Made by a program: the position numbers and the translations under genes. A stretch of 64,000 nt of DNA from Bin5 sp965116395. GTDB taxonomy: Bacteria; Chloroflexota; Anaerolineae; Caldilineales; Caldilineaceae. Of the stretch, positions 53,892 to 62,779 are shown in pieces; the stretch's first letter is position 1; each line of letters starts with the position of its first letter. The notes under the pieces are model-generated. The model had not been told where the DNA came from. It saw only the letters and a program-made list of their open reading frames with translations, and did no database searches. The stretch covers positions 1,674,001 to 1,738,000 of the forward strand of contig OZ220684.1 of assembly GCA_965116395.1 (NCBI GenBank). The letters are read 5' to 3'.

Positions 53892-55400
53892 TCAGCTGAC
53901 AACAACCGGAATCTCAAGGTCGGGAATCTCCTCGTCCAGGGGGAAGAAGGGCCGCTGCATGCGCTTAAAGTTCAGGTTGCGCACATGGGCCGGGGTGGGC
54001 CCGGGCGTGTCGACGATGAAAGCCGCCTTCATCAGGTCGCGGTAGGCGTGACGGTAGTTCATTGGATTCTTAACGCCGATGAACTTGGCCTGGCGTATGT
54101 CCATGCCCACGCTGCGAAACTGCTCATCGCCCCAGTCGTAGGTCGGCTGCGACATGACGAGAAGCTGGATGCTACCGATCTGCAGCACGGCGGAGAGACC
54201 CATCGAGGCCCAGGTGCCGCCAAAGAGGCCGCCGTCGTAGAGGAAGCTGCCGTCGCTGAGGCGGCGCACGGTGCCGCTGACGGGTACGGGTTGGCCCCAA
54301 GTCGGGTCGAGACTGTAGCCGATCTGCAGGCTGACGGTCTGGCCGATGCCGGCGCGTGCGCAGGCCTGGGCCGCGGCCGGATCGACCACCATCAGAAAGG
54401 CGGGCTCATCCACGCCCAGCGCCAGCAGTTCGCCCAGCAGTGCGACGCTGTCGCCGGGCGCGCCGCCGCCGGCACAGTCGGCGGTGTCCACCAGCAGTAC
54501 GGGGCCACCTACGACCTGGCGGCCGCGGGCGACGGCTTCGGCGACGGTAAAATGCTCTACCTCGAACGCCCGACGGCGTTCCCAGAACTCCGCGGCCAAC
54601 GCCTGCGCCTCGTTTTCCGCCAGGGCGGGGTCATTGTCGGTCACGACGACGCTGCCGCAGCCCATGCCGGGCAGGTCGTTGTAGGGGTGGACCTGGAAAC
54701 AGGATACGGAGAGGATGCCGGGCTGGGTTTCGAGGTGGCGCGCCTTGCGGGTCAGGTGGGCCATGGGTCCGTCGCCGAAGGTCTGACCGTTGCAGGCGCC
54801 GCAGATGATGGGGACCTTGGCCAGGGCCATCGCCGGTTTGACGCGGCCCTGCACGGTGCGCAGCAGGAGGCTGGCCCCGCGTTCGCCGGTGGAGTAGGTG
54901 TCGTCGTGGGGATAGTGGGTGAAGGACACGAGGGCGTTGGCCTGCCTGACCATGCGCGGGGTGACGTGTGCGTGCAGGTCGAGCGTCATGACGATGGGCA
55001 GGTCTGGCCCGACGATGCGGCGCACGGCATCGAGGAGGTCGCCCTCTGGGTCGAGTTGCGAAGCGGTGACCATGGAACCGTGCATGGCGAGGATGAGGCC
55101 ATCGAGGGGCAAGGCGGCGCGCAGTCTCGCCAGCAGCGTATCCTTCAGCTCGGCGTAGCAGTCATCGGTCAGCGCGCCGCCCGAGACGCTTCGGGCCGCC
55201 AGCAGCGGGAGAGGCTGCGCGCCCTCCTGTGCGCAGGTGGCGAGGATACCGGCGACTTCGCAGTCGGTGCCGGCCAGTTGGAGCAGGGCATCGCCTGCAT
55301 GGACATAGGAGTTGCGAAAGAGGGCCAGGTCGGTCTGCGTGGCCGCGAACTGGTTGCTTTCCTGGAAGATCGAGCCGATGCCGATGCGCATTGCTGTCAT
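53892..55400 (-). CDS. M81-family metallopeptidase (MlrC-like)
   Basis: 502 residues. RIGIGSIFQESNQFA, LILAMHGSMVT, VMTLDLHAHVTPRM and SFTHYPHDDTYSTGERGA match the MlrC/DUF1485 family, whose Asp and His residues in these blocks bind zinc. The C-terminal MlrC domain follows (VHPYNDLPGMGCGSVVVTD). MlrC cleaves the last linear peptide in microcystin breakdown; most family members in other bacteria have unknown small-peptide or amide substrates. First gene of the minus-strand catabolic run. Confidence 0.92.
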   Translation of the reverse strand: MTAMRIGIGSIFQESNQFAATQTDLALFRNSYVHAGDALLQLAGTDCEVAGILATCAQEGAQPLPLLAARSVSGGALTDDCYAELKDTLLARLRAALPLDGLILAMHGSMVTASQLDPEGDLLDAVRRIVGPDLPIVMTLDLHAHVTPRMVRQANALVSFTHYPHDDTYSTGERGASLLLRTVQGRVKPAMALAKVPIICGACNGQTFGDGPMAHLTRKARHLETQPGILSVSCFQVHPYNDLPGMGCGSVVVTDNDPALAENEAQALAAEFWERRRAFEVEHFTVAEAVARGRQVVGGPVLLVDTADCAGGGAPGDSVALLGELLALGVDEPAFLMVVDPAAAQACARAGIGQTVSLQIGYSLDPTWGQPVPVSGTVRRLSDGSFLYDGGLFGGTWASMGLSAVLQIGSIQLLVMSQPTYDWGDEQFRSVGMDIRQAKFIGVKNPMNYRHAYRDLMKAAFIVDTPGPTPAHVRNLNFKRMQRPFFPLDEEIPDLEIPVVVS

Positions 55401-56063
55401 TGGATTGCCTCTTCGGGCCCCATTAGCGCAGGGGGCGCATCGAACAAATGCGATAGGGAAAGTATCAGATGTTACCGATGGGCGCGTTCCAACAGATGGA
55501 CAGGGAAATTATACCTACGTAATTGGGTAAGGACAATGTTGGTTCAGATGGGGGCATGAAAGTAGACTAGAGGTAACTACCAAGCCATATACAGTGCCTG
55601 TCTTGACCAGCCCTCTATCCCTGCCGCCATTCAGGCTATCTGATTGCGTATTCGGTTGGCGGCACCAGGTTGCTGGAGCCGCATGGCTGGAATGAGGACA
55701 CAAGGTCGGAACTGCAGTTTTTAGTAGTCAGTTCTTAGTTTTCAGTGGAACACCAGTCGTCAGGGGAACACCGGAGATTAGCGGTCGATGGTCGGTGGGT
55801 TGAGGCGGCAAGTGGGGGAGGAGGCACTGTTGGCTAGACACGCTGCTGGAGCGGCACGGCTGGAATGAGCACACAAGGTCGGTGAGGGATGGTTTTGTAG
55901 GGGGGCGTTGCGGGGGCGCAGCCCCTGCACAAGGGAGGGCCGAAGGCCCGACCGCCCATATGACAATCACGAGGAGAGAAGGAACACCTTTGCTCGCCTC
56001 GTTCAGGGTTGCGAAACAGTCGCGGCTGAGTAGCTCCCCGTCTTTAACACAAAGGAGTCAACC
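55401..56063. repeat. Intergenic region with long dispersed repeat, copy B
   Basis: Bases 55615-55965 repeat the element at 35270-35543, including GTTGCGGGGGCGCAGCCCCT and the GGGCCGAAGGCCC hairpin, with an extra insertion of about 75 bases. The GGAGCCGCATGGCTGGAATG motif also occurs twice inside. No gene seen; AAAGGAGTC precedes the first Cache gene. Confidence 0.8.
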
Positions 56064-56510
56064 ATGTTTCGTTCTGCCGCTCTATTTGCCATCCTCGCGC
56101 TCGCGCTGTTCATCGCCGGCTGCGTTGCCATCCCAACCAAGAATGAACCGGCGGCCTACACCCAAGCGGTCGTGCAGGATGCGATTCGCCTCTATAACAG
56201 TGAAGGCCGCCAGGCAGCCATCGACCACTACAGTTCAGCCGACAACGTGGACGGGCAATGGTACGTCTTTGTTATCGGTGGAGATGGATACACCATCGCC
56301 CACCACATCCCCGAAATTATTGGTCGGGACCCTGCGCTGCGCGTGGATTCGACCGGCTATTTTTATGGGGACGAGATGCTGAGCGCGACGGAGGCGGGGA
56401 AGTGGGTCAGCTACGTCTTCACGAACCCGGACACGGGGGAGGAGACGCTTAAGCACACGTGGATGGTGCGGCACGACGGGCTGTTTTTCGGGTCGGGCTG
56501 GTATGAGTAG
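56064..56510 (+). CDS. Cache-domain lipoprotein 1
   Basis: 148 residues. Signal with lipobox FIAGC, lipidated Cys20. The rest is one Cache-like sensory domain: helix AYTQAVVQDAIRLYNSEGRQ, then GQWYVFVIGGDGYTIAHH, GRDPALRVDSTGYFYGDE, GKWVSYVFTNPDTGEETLKH and the closing GLFFGSGWYE, the pattern of single-Cache type 2 domains in chemoreceptors and histidine kinases. There is no membrane helix or signalling output after it, so it is a free lipid-anchored ligand binder outside the membrane. First of five tandem paralogues (56064-59354). GGAG lies six bases before ATG. Confidence 0.85.
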   Translation: MFRSAALFAILALALFIAGCVAIPTKNEPAAYTQAVVQDAIRLYNSEGRQAAIDHYSSADNVDGQWYVFVIGGDGYTIAHHIPEIIGRDPALRVDSTGYFYGDEMLSATEAGKWVSYVFTNPDTGEETLKHTWMVRHDGLFFGSGWYE

Positions 56511-56586
56511 GAGTAATCTTACCGGGATATTGAAAGTTCGCGATAGAAGGTAATCCAGGTCTAACTCAGTCATATAGGAGACATAC

Positions 56587-57039
56587 GTGTTTCGTTCTTC
56601 CGCTCTATTTCTCGTCCTTACGCTCGCTCTTCTCGCCGCCGGTTGCGTCGCCATTCCTACCAAGAACGAACCGGCCGCCTACACCCAGGCGATTGTGCAG
56701 GATGCCATCCGCCTCTACAGTCAGGAAGGCCGTCAGGCGGCCATCGACCACTACAGTTCACCCGAAAACGTGGACGGGCCATGGTATGTCTTCATTATCG
56801 GCGAAGATGGGTACACGATCGCGCACTTCAGCCCTGAAATAAAAGGGCGGGATCCCGCGCTGCGGGTTGACTCCACGGGCTACTTCTTTGGCGACGACAT
56901 GCTGAGCGCACCTGAAGAAGGCAAGTGGATCAGCTACGTCGCCACGAACCCGGACACGGGAAACGAGGCGCGTAAGCACGCATGGATGGTGCGCTATGAC
57001 GGGCTGATCTTCGGGTCGGGCTGGTACGAGAAGGAGTAG
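56587..57039 (+). CDS. Cache-domain lipoprotein 2
   Basis: 150 residues from GTG 56587 with GGAG six bases upstream, as in all copies. Lipobox LAAGC (Cys20). Same Cache layout as its neighbours. Differences gather in the predicted pocket strands: AHFSPEIKGRDPALR and SYVATNPDTGNEARKHAWMV, so ligand preference may differ. The 76-base gap from copy 1 has its own ribosome site but no terminator, fitting one transcript. Confidence 0.85.
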   Translation: MFRSSALFLVLTLALLAAGCVAIPTKNEPAAYTQAIVQDAIRLYSQEGRQAAIDHYSSPENVDGPWYVFIIGEDGYTIAHFSPEIKGRDPALRVDSTGYFFGDDMLSAPEEGKWISYVATNPDTGNEARKHAWMVRYDGLIFGSGWYEKE

Positions 57040-57109
57040 TCTTGCCGGGGAATTGAAAGTACACGTTAGAAGATAAACCAAGTCTAACTCTGTCGAAATG
57101 GAGACAAAC

Positions 57110-57562
57110 GTGTTTCGTTCTGCTGCCCTATTTCTCGTCCTGACGCTTGCGCTTCTCGCCGCAGGTTGTGTCGCCATCCCAACCAAGAACGAACCGGCCG
57201 CCTACACGCAGTCGCTCGTGCAGGACGCCATCCGCATCTACAGTCAGGAGGGCCGCCAGGCGGCCATCGACCACTACAGTTCGCCCGAAAACGTGGACGG
57301 GCAATGGTACGTCTTCATTATCGGCGAAGATGGGTACACTATCGCTCACTATAGACCAGAAAGTGTAGGGCGGGATCCCGCGCTGCGGGTTGACGCCAGC
57401 GGCTACTTTTATGGCGACGACATTTTGGGCGCTACCGAAGCAGGGTTATGGGTCAGCTACGTCCACGACAAGCCGGATTCCGGCGAGGTGACGCGCAAGC
57501 ACACGTGGGTCGTGCGCCATGACGGGCTCTACTTCGGGTCGGGCTGGTACGAGAAGGAGTAG
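57110..57562 (+). CDS. Cache-domain lipoprotein 3
   Basis: 150 residues from GTG 57110 (GGAG six bases before). Lipobox LAAGC. Most like copy 2 in its signal and first half (TQSLVQDAIRIYSQEGRQ), but diverged in the second half: AHYRPESVGRDPALRVDASGY, GLWVSYVHDKPDSGEVTRKHT. This mosaic similarity suggests gene conversion among copies. It is followed by the first spacer of the 895-base duplication. Confidence 0.85.
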   Translation: MFRSAALFLVLTLALLAAGCVAIPTKNEPAAYTQSLVQDAIRIYSQEGRQAAIDHYSSPENVDGQWYVFIIGEDGYTIAHYRPESVGRDPALRVDASGYFYGDDILGATEAGLWVSYVHDKPDSGEVTRKHTWVVRHDGLYFGSGWYEKE

Positions 57563-58006
57563 CTCGGCCGGAAGGGACGCGGATTAAGAAGCGTTGTCCG
57601 AGCGGCGTTGTCAGTTTTACGCTACGCGTTTCCCCGCTGCGCGCCATCTTTCATGCTGAGGGCGTGCTGAACAGCGGCATAGGGGAAGACGGTACTAAGT
57701 CACCCGATGGACGCGTTGCAACAGACGGACAGAGATAGAAAAGTTGAGCGACCGTGACAGGGGGCAATCGCATCTGATTTCGTATGCCTGAATAGCTGAA
57801 ATTTGCCAGAAAGTCCACGAAGGGCACCCCGTGAGGGGTGCCCTTGCGGATCTGGCAGCCCAGACAGAGCAGGCAGCCTCCCTAGGCATTGACCCAGTGA
57901 GATGCGCTTGTCCTGAACCGTGATAGGGAATTCTTGCGCGGAGGGATGCGTGAAGGTACGCTGTGGTTGATGTGCCATAGTTACCTTTAACGCAATGGAG
58001 AAGATC
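57563..58006. repeat. Spacer, left copy of the 895-bp tandem duplication
   Basis: Nearly identical to 58460-58901. Contains GGGACGCGGATTAAGAAGCG, the GGGCAATCGCATCTGATTTCG element, and a GGGCACCCC-GTGA-GGGGTGCCC hairpin at 57820-57848 of the dispersed repeat family. No gene. The next ribosome site is GGAGAAG. Confidence 0.8.
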
Positions 58007-58459
58007 ATGAATCGATTTGTTCCCCTATTTCTTATTCTCGTACTCGCACTCCTCGTCGCCGGTTGCGCTGCCATCCCAAGCAAGGACGAGCCGGCAGCCT
58101 ACACCCAAGCGGTCGTGCAGGATGCGATTCGCCTCTACAACAGTGAAGGCCGCCAGGCGGCCATTGAGCACTACAATTCGCGCGACAACGTGGACGGGCA
58201 GTGGTACGTCTTTATAATCGGCGAAGCTGGTTACTCCATCGCCCACCCCGACCCTGACATTTTAGGGAGGGACCCCGCTCTGCGCGTGGATTCGACCGGC
58301 TACTTTTATGGGGACGAGATGATGAGCGCGACGGAGGCAGGGAAGTGGGTCAGCTACGTTTTCACGAACCCGGATACGGGGGAGGAGACGCTTAAACACA
58401 CTTGGATGGTACGCTATGATGGGCTGCTCTTCGGGTCGGGCTGGTACGAGAAGGAGTGA
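58007..58459 (+). CDS. Cache-domain lipoprotein 4
   Basis: 150 residues from ATG 58007; GGAG six bases upstream lies in an earlier in-frame ATG (57995), so the later start is preferred. Signal MNRFVPLFLILVLALLVAGC, lipidated Cys20. Cache domain with AHPDPDILGRDPALRVDSTGY and EMMSATEAGKWVSYVFTN, its second half almost the same as copy 1. Together with its left spacer it forms the first unit of an 895-base tandem duplication. Confidence 0.85.
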   Translation: MNRFVPLFLILVLALLVAGCAAIPSKDEPAAYTQAVVQDAIRLYNSEGRQAAIEHYNSRDNVDGQWYVFIIGEAGYSIAHPDPDILGRDPALRVDSTGYFYGDEMMSATEAGKWVSYVFTNPDTGEETLKHTWMVRYDGLLFGSGWYEKE

Positions 58460-58901
58460 TGCAGCCGGAAGGGACGCGGATTAAGAAGCGTTGTCCGAGC
58501 GGCTTTGTCTGCTTTACGCTACGCGTCTCCTCGCTGTGCGCCATTTTTCGAGCGGGGGCGCGTAGAACAGCGGCATAGGGGAAGACGGTACTAAGTAACC
58601 CGATGGACGCGTTGCAACAGACGGACAGAGATAGAAAAGTTGAGCGACCGTGACAGGGGGCAATCGCATCTGATTTCGTATGCCTGAATAGCTGGGATTT
58701 GCCAGAATGTCCACGAAGGGCACCCCGTGTGGGTGCCCTTACGGATCTGGCAGCCCACACAGGGCAGGCAGCCTCCCAAGGCGCTGACTCAGTGAGATGC
58801 GCTTGTCCTGAACCGGGGCAGGGAATTCTTGCGCGGAGGGATGCGGGAAGGTACGCTGTGGTAGATGTGCCATAGTTACCTTTAACGCAATGGAGAAAAT
58901 C
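58460..58901. repeat. Spacer, right copy of the 895-bp tandem duplication
   Basis: Matches 57563-58006 along its whole length with scattered substitutions. The hairpin of the GGGCACCCC family is at 58715-58743. Confidence 0.8.
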
Positions 58902-59354
58902 ATGAATCGATTTGCCCCCCTATTTCCCGTTCTCGTGCTCGCGCTCCTCTTCGCCGGTTGCGTTGCCATCCCAACCAAGAACGAACCGGCGGCCTACACC
59001 CAAGCGATCGTGCAGGATGCAATCCGGCTCTACAACAGTGAAGGCCGCCAGGCTGCCCTCGACCATTACAGTTCGCCCGACAACGTGGATGGGCCATGGT
59101 ACGCCTTCATTGTCGGCGAAGATGGGCGCACTATTGCGCACTTCCGCCCCGAATTGATAGGGCGAGACCCGGCGCTGCGCGTTGACGTCACCGGCTACTT
59201 CTATGGCGACGACTTACTGAGCGCCACTGAAGAGGGGAAATGGCTCAGCTTCTTCTTCTACAACCCGAACACGGATGAGGAGACGCTCAAGCACGTATGG
59301 GTGGTGCGCCATGAAGGGCTGTACTTCGGGTCGGGCTGGTACGAGGAGGAGTAG
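58902..59354 (+). CDS. Cache-domain lipoprotein 5
   Basis: 150 residues from ATG 58902, with lipobox LFAGC (Cys20). The upstream spacer and signal region are nearly identical to copy 4, while the pocket region differs clearly: VGEDGRTIAHFRPELIGRD, RVDVTGYFYGDDLLSATEEG and LSFFFYNPNTDEETLKHVWVV. Coding parts have thus diverged more than the non-coding spacer, which hints at selection for new binding specificity or at conversion. A sugar isomerase gene follows 56 bases later. Confidence 0.85.
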   Translation: MNRFAPLFPVLVLALLFAGCVAIPTKNEPAAYTQAIVQDAIRLYNSEGRQAALDHYSSPDNVDGPWYAFIVGEDGRTIAHFRPELIGRDPALRVDVTGYFYGDDLLSATEEGKWLSFFFYNPNTDEETLKHVWVVRHEGLYFGSGWYEEE

Positions 59355-59410
59355 TGCGGCGGGGCGTGGAGTAGGAAGGGTTCCCTGGGTCCACCAGACA
59401 GGAGGATGTC

Positions 59411-60358
59411 ATGAAGATCGGATTGTTTACAGATAGCCTGCCAACTTCCTTCACCGAGGCGCTTGATTGGGTTGTCGAACACGGGATCGAAGCTGTGGAG
59501 ATCGGAACGGGCAATTTCTCGCCGGCTTTGCATTGCAACCTGGATGAGCTGCTGGGAAACGAGGAGGCCCGCACAGTATTTACGTCGGCGATAGAAAGTC
59601 GCGGCCTGATGCTGAGCGCTCTCAACTGTAATGGCAATCTGCTCGACCCGCACCCGGCGCGCGGCCAGGCATCGCAGGATGTCTTCTTTAAGACGGTAGA
59701 ACTGGCCAATAAACTCGGCCTGGATACCGTCGTGACGATGAGCGGCTGCCCCGGCGACCCGAGTGGGACACCTTATCCAAACTGGCCCACCCACCCTCAA
59801 CAGCCGGAATACGCTGACCTGGAGCGCTGGCAGTGGGACGAAGTAATCGCCCCTTTCTGGGAAAAGGCCGGCCGGTTCGCGGCCGATCACGGCGTCAGGG
59901 TCGCGATCGAACTACACCCTGGCCAGTCCGCGTATAACACCCGCACCATGCTGCGGCTGCGCGCGATCGCGGGGCGGAGCGTGGGCGTCAACCTCGATCC
60001 CAGCCACTTCTTTTACCAGGGCATGGACCCGCTGATCGTGATCCCCGCGCTGGGAGAGGGGTTCATTTTCCACGTCCACGCCAAGGACACGCGCATAAAC
60101 CCTTCTGAAATGGCTCTTAACGGCGGCCTCGATATGCGGCCGATGGACCTGGTTGCCGAACGCTCGTGGGCTTACCGCACGCTGGGCTACGGCCATGGAG
60201 AAGCGTGGTGGCGCGATTTCGTCAGCGCGCTGCGCATGGCCGGCTACGACGGGGCGCTGAGCATTGAACACGAAGACCCGGTGATGAGCGCATCCGAAGG
60301 CATCATCAAGAGTGTGCAATTCCTTGAGCCGCTGATATTGCGGACGATGCCGGAGTAG
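59411..60358 (+). CDS. Sugar phosphate isomerase/epimerase-type TIM-barrel protein
   Basis: 315 residues of the xylose isomerase-like/AP endonuclease 2 superfamily (IolE, IolI, inosose dehydratase, tagatose epimerase). KIGLFTDSLPTSFTEALDWV opens the barrel; metal-site residues appear in VAIELHPGQ (Glu), VNLDPSHFFYQGMD (Asp, His), FHVHAKDTRIN (His) and ALSIEHED (Glu). Such genes usually act on ketoses or inositol derivatives. CAGGAGGATGTC precedes the ATG. It is inserted between copy 5 and a fragment of a sixth Cache gene. Confidence 0.9.
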   Translation: MKIGLFTDSLPTSFTEALDWVVEHGIEAVEIGTGNFSPALHCNLDELLGNEEARTVFTSAIESRGLMLSALNCNGNLLDPHPARGQASQDVFFKTVELANKLGLDTVVTMSGCPGDPSGTPYPNWPTHPQQPEYADLERWQWDEVIAPFWEKAGRFAADHGVRVAIELHPGQSAYNTRTMLRLRAIAGRSVGVNLDPSHFFYQGMDPLIVIPALGEGFIFHVHAKDTRINPSEMALNGGLDMRPMDLVAERSWAYRTLGYGHGEAWWRDFVSALRMAGYDGALSIEHEDPVMSASEGIIKSVQFLEPLILRTMPE

Positions 60359-60457
60359 TTTGCTTGTGGTAAGGGGATTGTCTGATTGTGAGGAAGCAAG
60401 GAGGTCGGTGAAGGTGAACGCGGCGCGGCCTGCAGTTGGTCGCCTCGGGGAGACCAT

Positions 60458-60595
60458 CTGAGCGCAACTGTGGCGGGCAAATGGGTCAGCCTCGTGTTCC
60501 ATAACCCGGATACCGGCAAGGTGACGCGCAAGCACCCATGGATCGTGCGCCATGACGGGCTGTATTTCGGGTCGGGCTGGTACGAGCAGGCGTGA
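60458..60595 (+). pseudogene. C-terminal fragment of a sixth Cache lipoprotein gene
   Basis: Reads LSATVAGKWVSLVFHNPDTG, then VTRKHPWIVRHDGLYFGSGW and YEQA before TGA, matching the last third of the five upstream proteins. No start, signal or first two thirds are present, and the bases just before (GGGGAGACCATCTGAGCGC) are homologous to GGGGACGAGATGCTGAGCGC but frameshifted. The array was therefore longer, and the isomerase gene now separates the parts. Confidence 0.85.
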
Positions 60596-60634
60596 CTGGG
60601 AAGGGTGCGATGTGGAGTGGGAAGCGCGCTCTCT

Positions 60635-61672
60635 TCAGGCGAGGGGGCTGGCATCTGCGCCGCGGCCGACGAATACGGAGGCCATCTCTTCAGCTGGAAG
60701 CGACGGAGACTCCTCGTGCAAGAAGCAGGCGGCCAGGCGATGCGGGTCCGTCTGGAACAGAGGCGGCGTGCTTTCGGCGCATTTCGACATGGCATGAGGA
60801 CAGCGGGCGAAGAACTTGCAGCCATCGCTTGCGCCTGCTGCTGACGTCGAAGCAGCCGTCGCTTCCGTATTCCAGCGGCGGTCCGGGTCAGGTTGGGGCA
60901 CGGAGCCGATCAGCAACTGCGTGTATGGGTGCTGCGGCTGCTTCACCACGAGGTCAATGGCCCCGGCCTCGGCTACAGAGCCGGAATACATGACAATGAT
61001 ATTTTCGCTGATCTGATAGGCGGTGGTGAGGTCGTGGGTGATGTAGATGACGGAGATGCCGAACTCTTCGTTCAGCTGACGCAGGTTTCCCAGAATGGTG
61101 GCTCGCAGCGAAGCGTCGATCATGGAGACCGGTTCGTCGGCTACGATCAGGCGCGGGCGCATCAGCAGCGCGCGCGCCACCATTATGCGCTGCCTTTGGC
61201 CGCCGCTCAGCTGGTGGGGGCGCCGTCCCAGGGTGTTTTCGGGGCGCAACCCTACCGACTGCAGGGCCTCCTCGATCAGCGCCCTACCCTCCTGTTGCGA
61301 TTTGGCCAGGCCGAACTTGGCAATCGGGGTCGTCAGAACATGGTCGATCTTGTAGAAGGGGTTGTAGACCTCAAACGGATCCTGAAAGACAACCTGCACA
61401 TCGCGTCGGAACGAATGCCATTCCGCGGTGGACAGCCCTTGCAGATCCTTTCCCTGATAGAGTACCTGCCCCTCGGTTGGCGTCTCCAGCCCCAGGAGCA
61501 TGCGGGCGAGCGTTGTCTTGCCGCTGCCGCTTTCCCCGACCACAGCCGTGATGGTGGGCGGCTCGCTGGCGATGGTTAGTGAAAAGTCTTGCAGCGCGAC
61601 AGTGCGGTTGCGGCTGAACAGACCGCCGCCGAAGACCTTGGTGATATGTTTAACTTCGAGCAAGGCGCTCAT
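60635..61672 (-). CDS. Dipeptide/oligopeptide ABC transporter ATP-binding protein (DppF/OppF type)
   Basis: 345 residues. Walker A GESGSGKTTLARMLLG, Q-loop VVFQDPFEVYNPF, signature LSGGQRQRIMVARALL, Walker B LIVADEPVS and switch THDLTTAY. The C-terminal oligopeptide-transporter extension has the Cys cluster CKFFARCPHAMSKC, which in DppD/OppD-like ATPases binds an iron-sulfur centre. The Walker B is followed by MIDASLRATILGNL in place of the usual ALDVSVQAQVL. Last gene of the minus-strand operon dppB-C-D-F; 18 bases after the preceding ATPase. Tail of about 35 residues is nonconserved. Confidence 0.93.
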   Translation of the reverse strand: MSALLEVKHITKVFGGGLFSRNRTVALQDFSLTIASEPPTITAVVGESGSGKTTLARMLLGLETPTEGQVLYQGKDLQGLSTAEWHSFRRDVQVVFQDPFEVYNPFYKIDHVLTTPIAKFGLAKSQQEGRALIEEALQSVGLRPENTLGRRPHQLSGGQRQRIMVARALLMRPRLIVADEPVSMIDASLRATILGNLRQLNEEFGISVIYITHDLTTAYQISENIIVMYSGSVAEAGAIDLVVKQPQHPYTQLLIGSVPQPDPDRRWNTEATAASTSAAGASDGCKFFARCPHAMSKCAESTPPLFQTDPHRLAACFLHEESPSLPAEEMASVFVGRGADASPLA

Positions 61673-61690
61673 GCGATTGGCGGCTCGTTG

Positions 61691-62779
61691 TCAGTGGCCG
61701 GCTTCTGATTGCTGAACACTGGTTTCTTGCTGCAAATTGTGAATCAGTTCGAGGCGATGACAGGCTACCCAACGCTCCGGTTGCACCTCATCCAGCATCT
61801 GTTCCTGCGTTGCGCAGTCGGCGGTGGCGTGGGGACATCTGGGATGAAAAAGACAGCCCGTTGGCCGCTCAAACTGTGAGGGCGGCAGCCCTGGTATGCC
61901 TTCCAGATCGTCCTTCTCTTCCAGAGACGGCAAACATTCGATGAGCAGACGGGCGTAGGGATGCAGAGGCCGACTGAAAATCTCCCGCACCGGCGAGACC
62001 TCCACCAGTTTGCCGGCATACATGACCCCCACCCGGTCCACAAACTGGGCCATGATGCCCATATCATGGCCGACCAGGATCACGGCCGCCCCGACCTCTT
62101 CCTGGACGTGGCGCAAGGTCTCCATAACCTGCATTTGCACCACAACGTCGAGCGCGCTGGTCGGCTCATCGGCGATGATCACCTGGGGGCGCAGGCTGAT
62201 GGCCATGGCGATACAGACCCGCTGCTTCATCCCGCCGCTCAGTTCGTGCGGGTACATGCCGGCCACCTGCGGCTCCAGCCCTACCCGCGCCAGCAGATCA
62301 TGCACATAGTCATCCTGTTCGCGCCGGCCCATCTTCGCCGCGTTCGCGCCGTTGTCAGCCCCGCCGGACCCGGCGGCGGCGTGATCTTTCATGCCGTCGA
62401 GCAGTTGACGCCTGATACGGGTTACGGGATTGAGGGAGTTCATGGAACCTTGCGCCACCAGCGCGATCCCTGCCAGACGCATCTTCCGCATCTCTTCGCC
62501 GGAGAGCGCCAACACATCCTGTCCGTCCAGCCAGATTTGACCGGATTCGATCCGTCCGGGCGGTTTTATCATGCGCAGCAGAGCCATCGCCAACGTGGTC
62601 TTGCCCGAGCCGGACTCTCCGACCAGGCCGAAGCGCTCTCCCGCCTCCAGGTTGAAGCTGACGTCGTCGACTGCCCGCACCACGCCGCCGGGCGTATCAA
62701 AATAGACCCGCAGGTTGCGCACTTGCAGCGTAGCTGAAGGCGCTCCCGCTTCGCCATTTGGACGAGGTTGCGGCGTCAT
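61691..62779 (-). CDS. Dipeptide/oligopeptide ABC transporter ATP-binding protein (DppD/OppD type)
   Basis: 362 residues. Walker A GESGSGKTTLAMALLRM, Q-loop AQGSMNSLNPV, signature ELSGGMKQRVCIAMAI, Walker B VIIADEPTSALDVVVQ, switch GHDMG; C-terminal CLFHPRCPHATADC cluster. An Ala/Gly/Asn-rich insert of about 25 residues (AAAGSGGADNGANAAKMG) lies before the signature and is not usual. Start overlaps the permease stop by ATGA. Pairs with the other ATPase as a heterodimer. Confidence 0.93.
   Translation of the reverse strand: MTPQPRPNGEAGAPSATLQVRNLRVYFDTPGGVVRAVDDVSFNLEAGERFGLVGESGSGKTTLAMALLRMIKPPGRIESGQIWLDGQDVLALSGEEMRKMRLAGIALVAQGSMNSLNPVTRIRRQLLDGMKDHAAAGSGGADNGANAAKMGRREQDDYVHDLLARVGLEPQVAGMYPHELSGGMKQRVCIAMAISLRPQVIIADEPTSALDVVVQMQVMETLRHVQEEVGAAVILVGHDMGIMAQFVDRVGVMYAGKLVEVSPVREIFSRPLHPYARLLIECLPSLEEKDDLEGIPGLPPSQFERPTGCLFHPRCPHATADCATQEQMLDEVQPERWVACHRLELIHNLQQETSVQQSEAGH

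Noticed and set aside
53274..55559. 761-codon + strand frame opposite M81, VOC and hypothetical genes
   Set aside because: Antisense shadow; the minus strand encodes recognisable MlrC and VOC motifs throughout.
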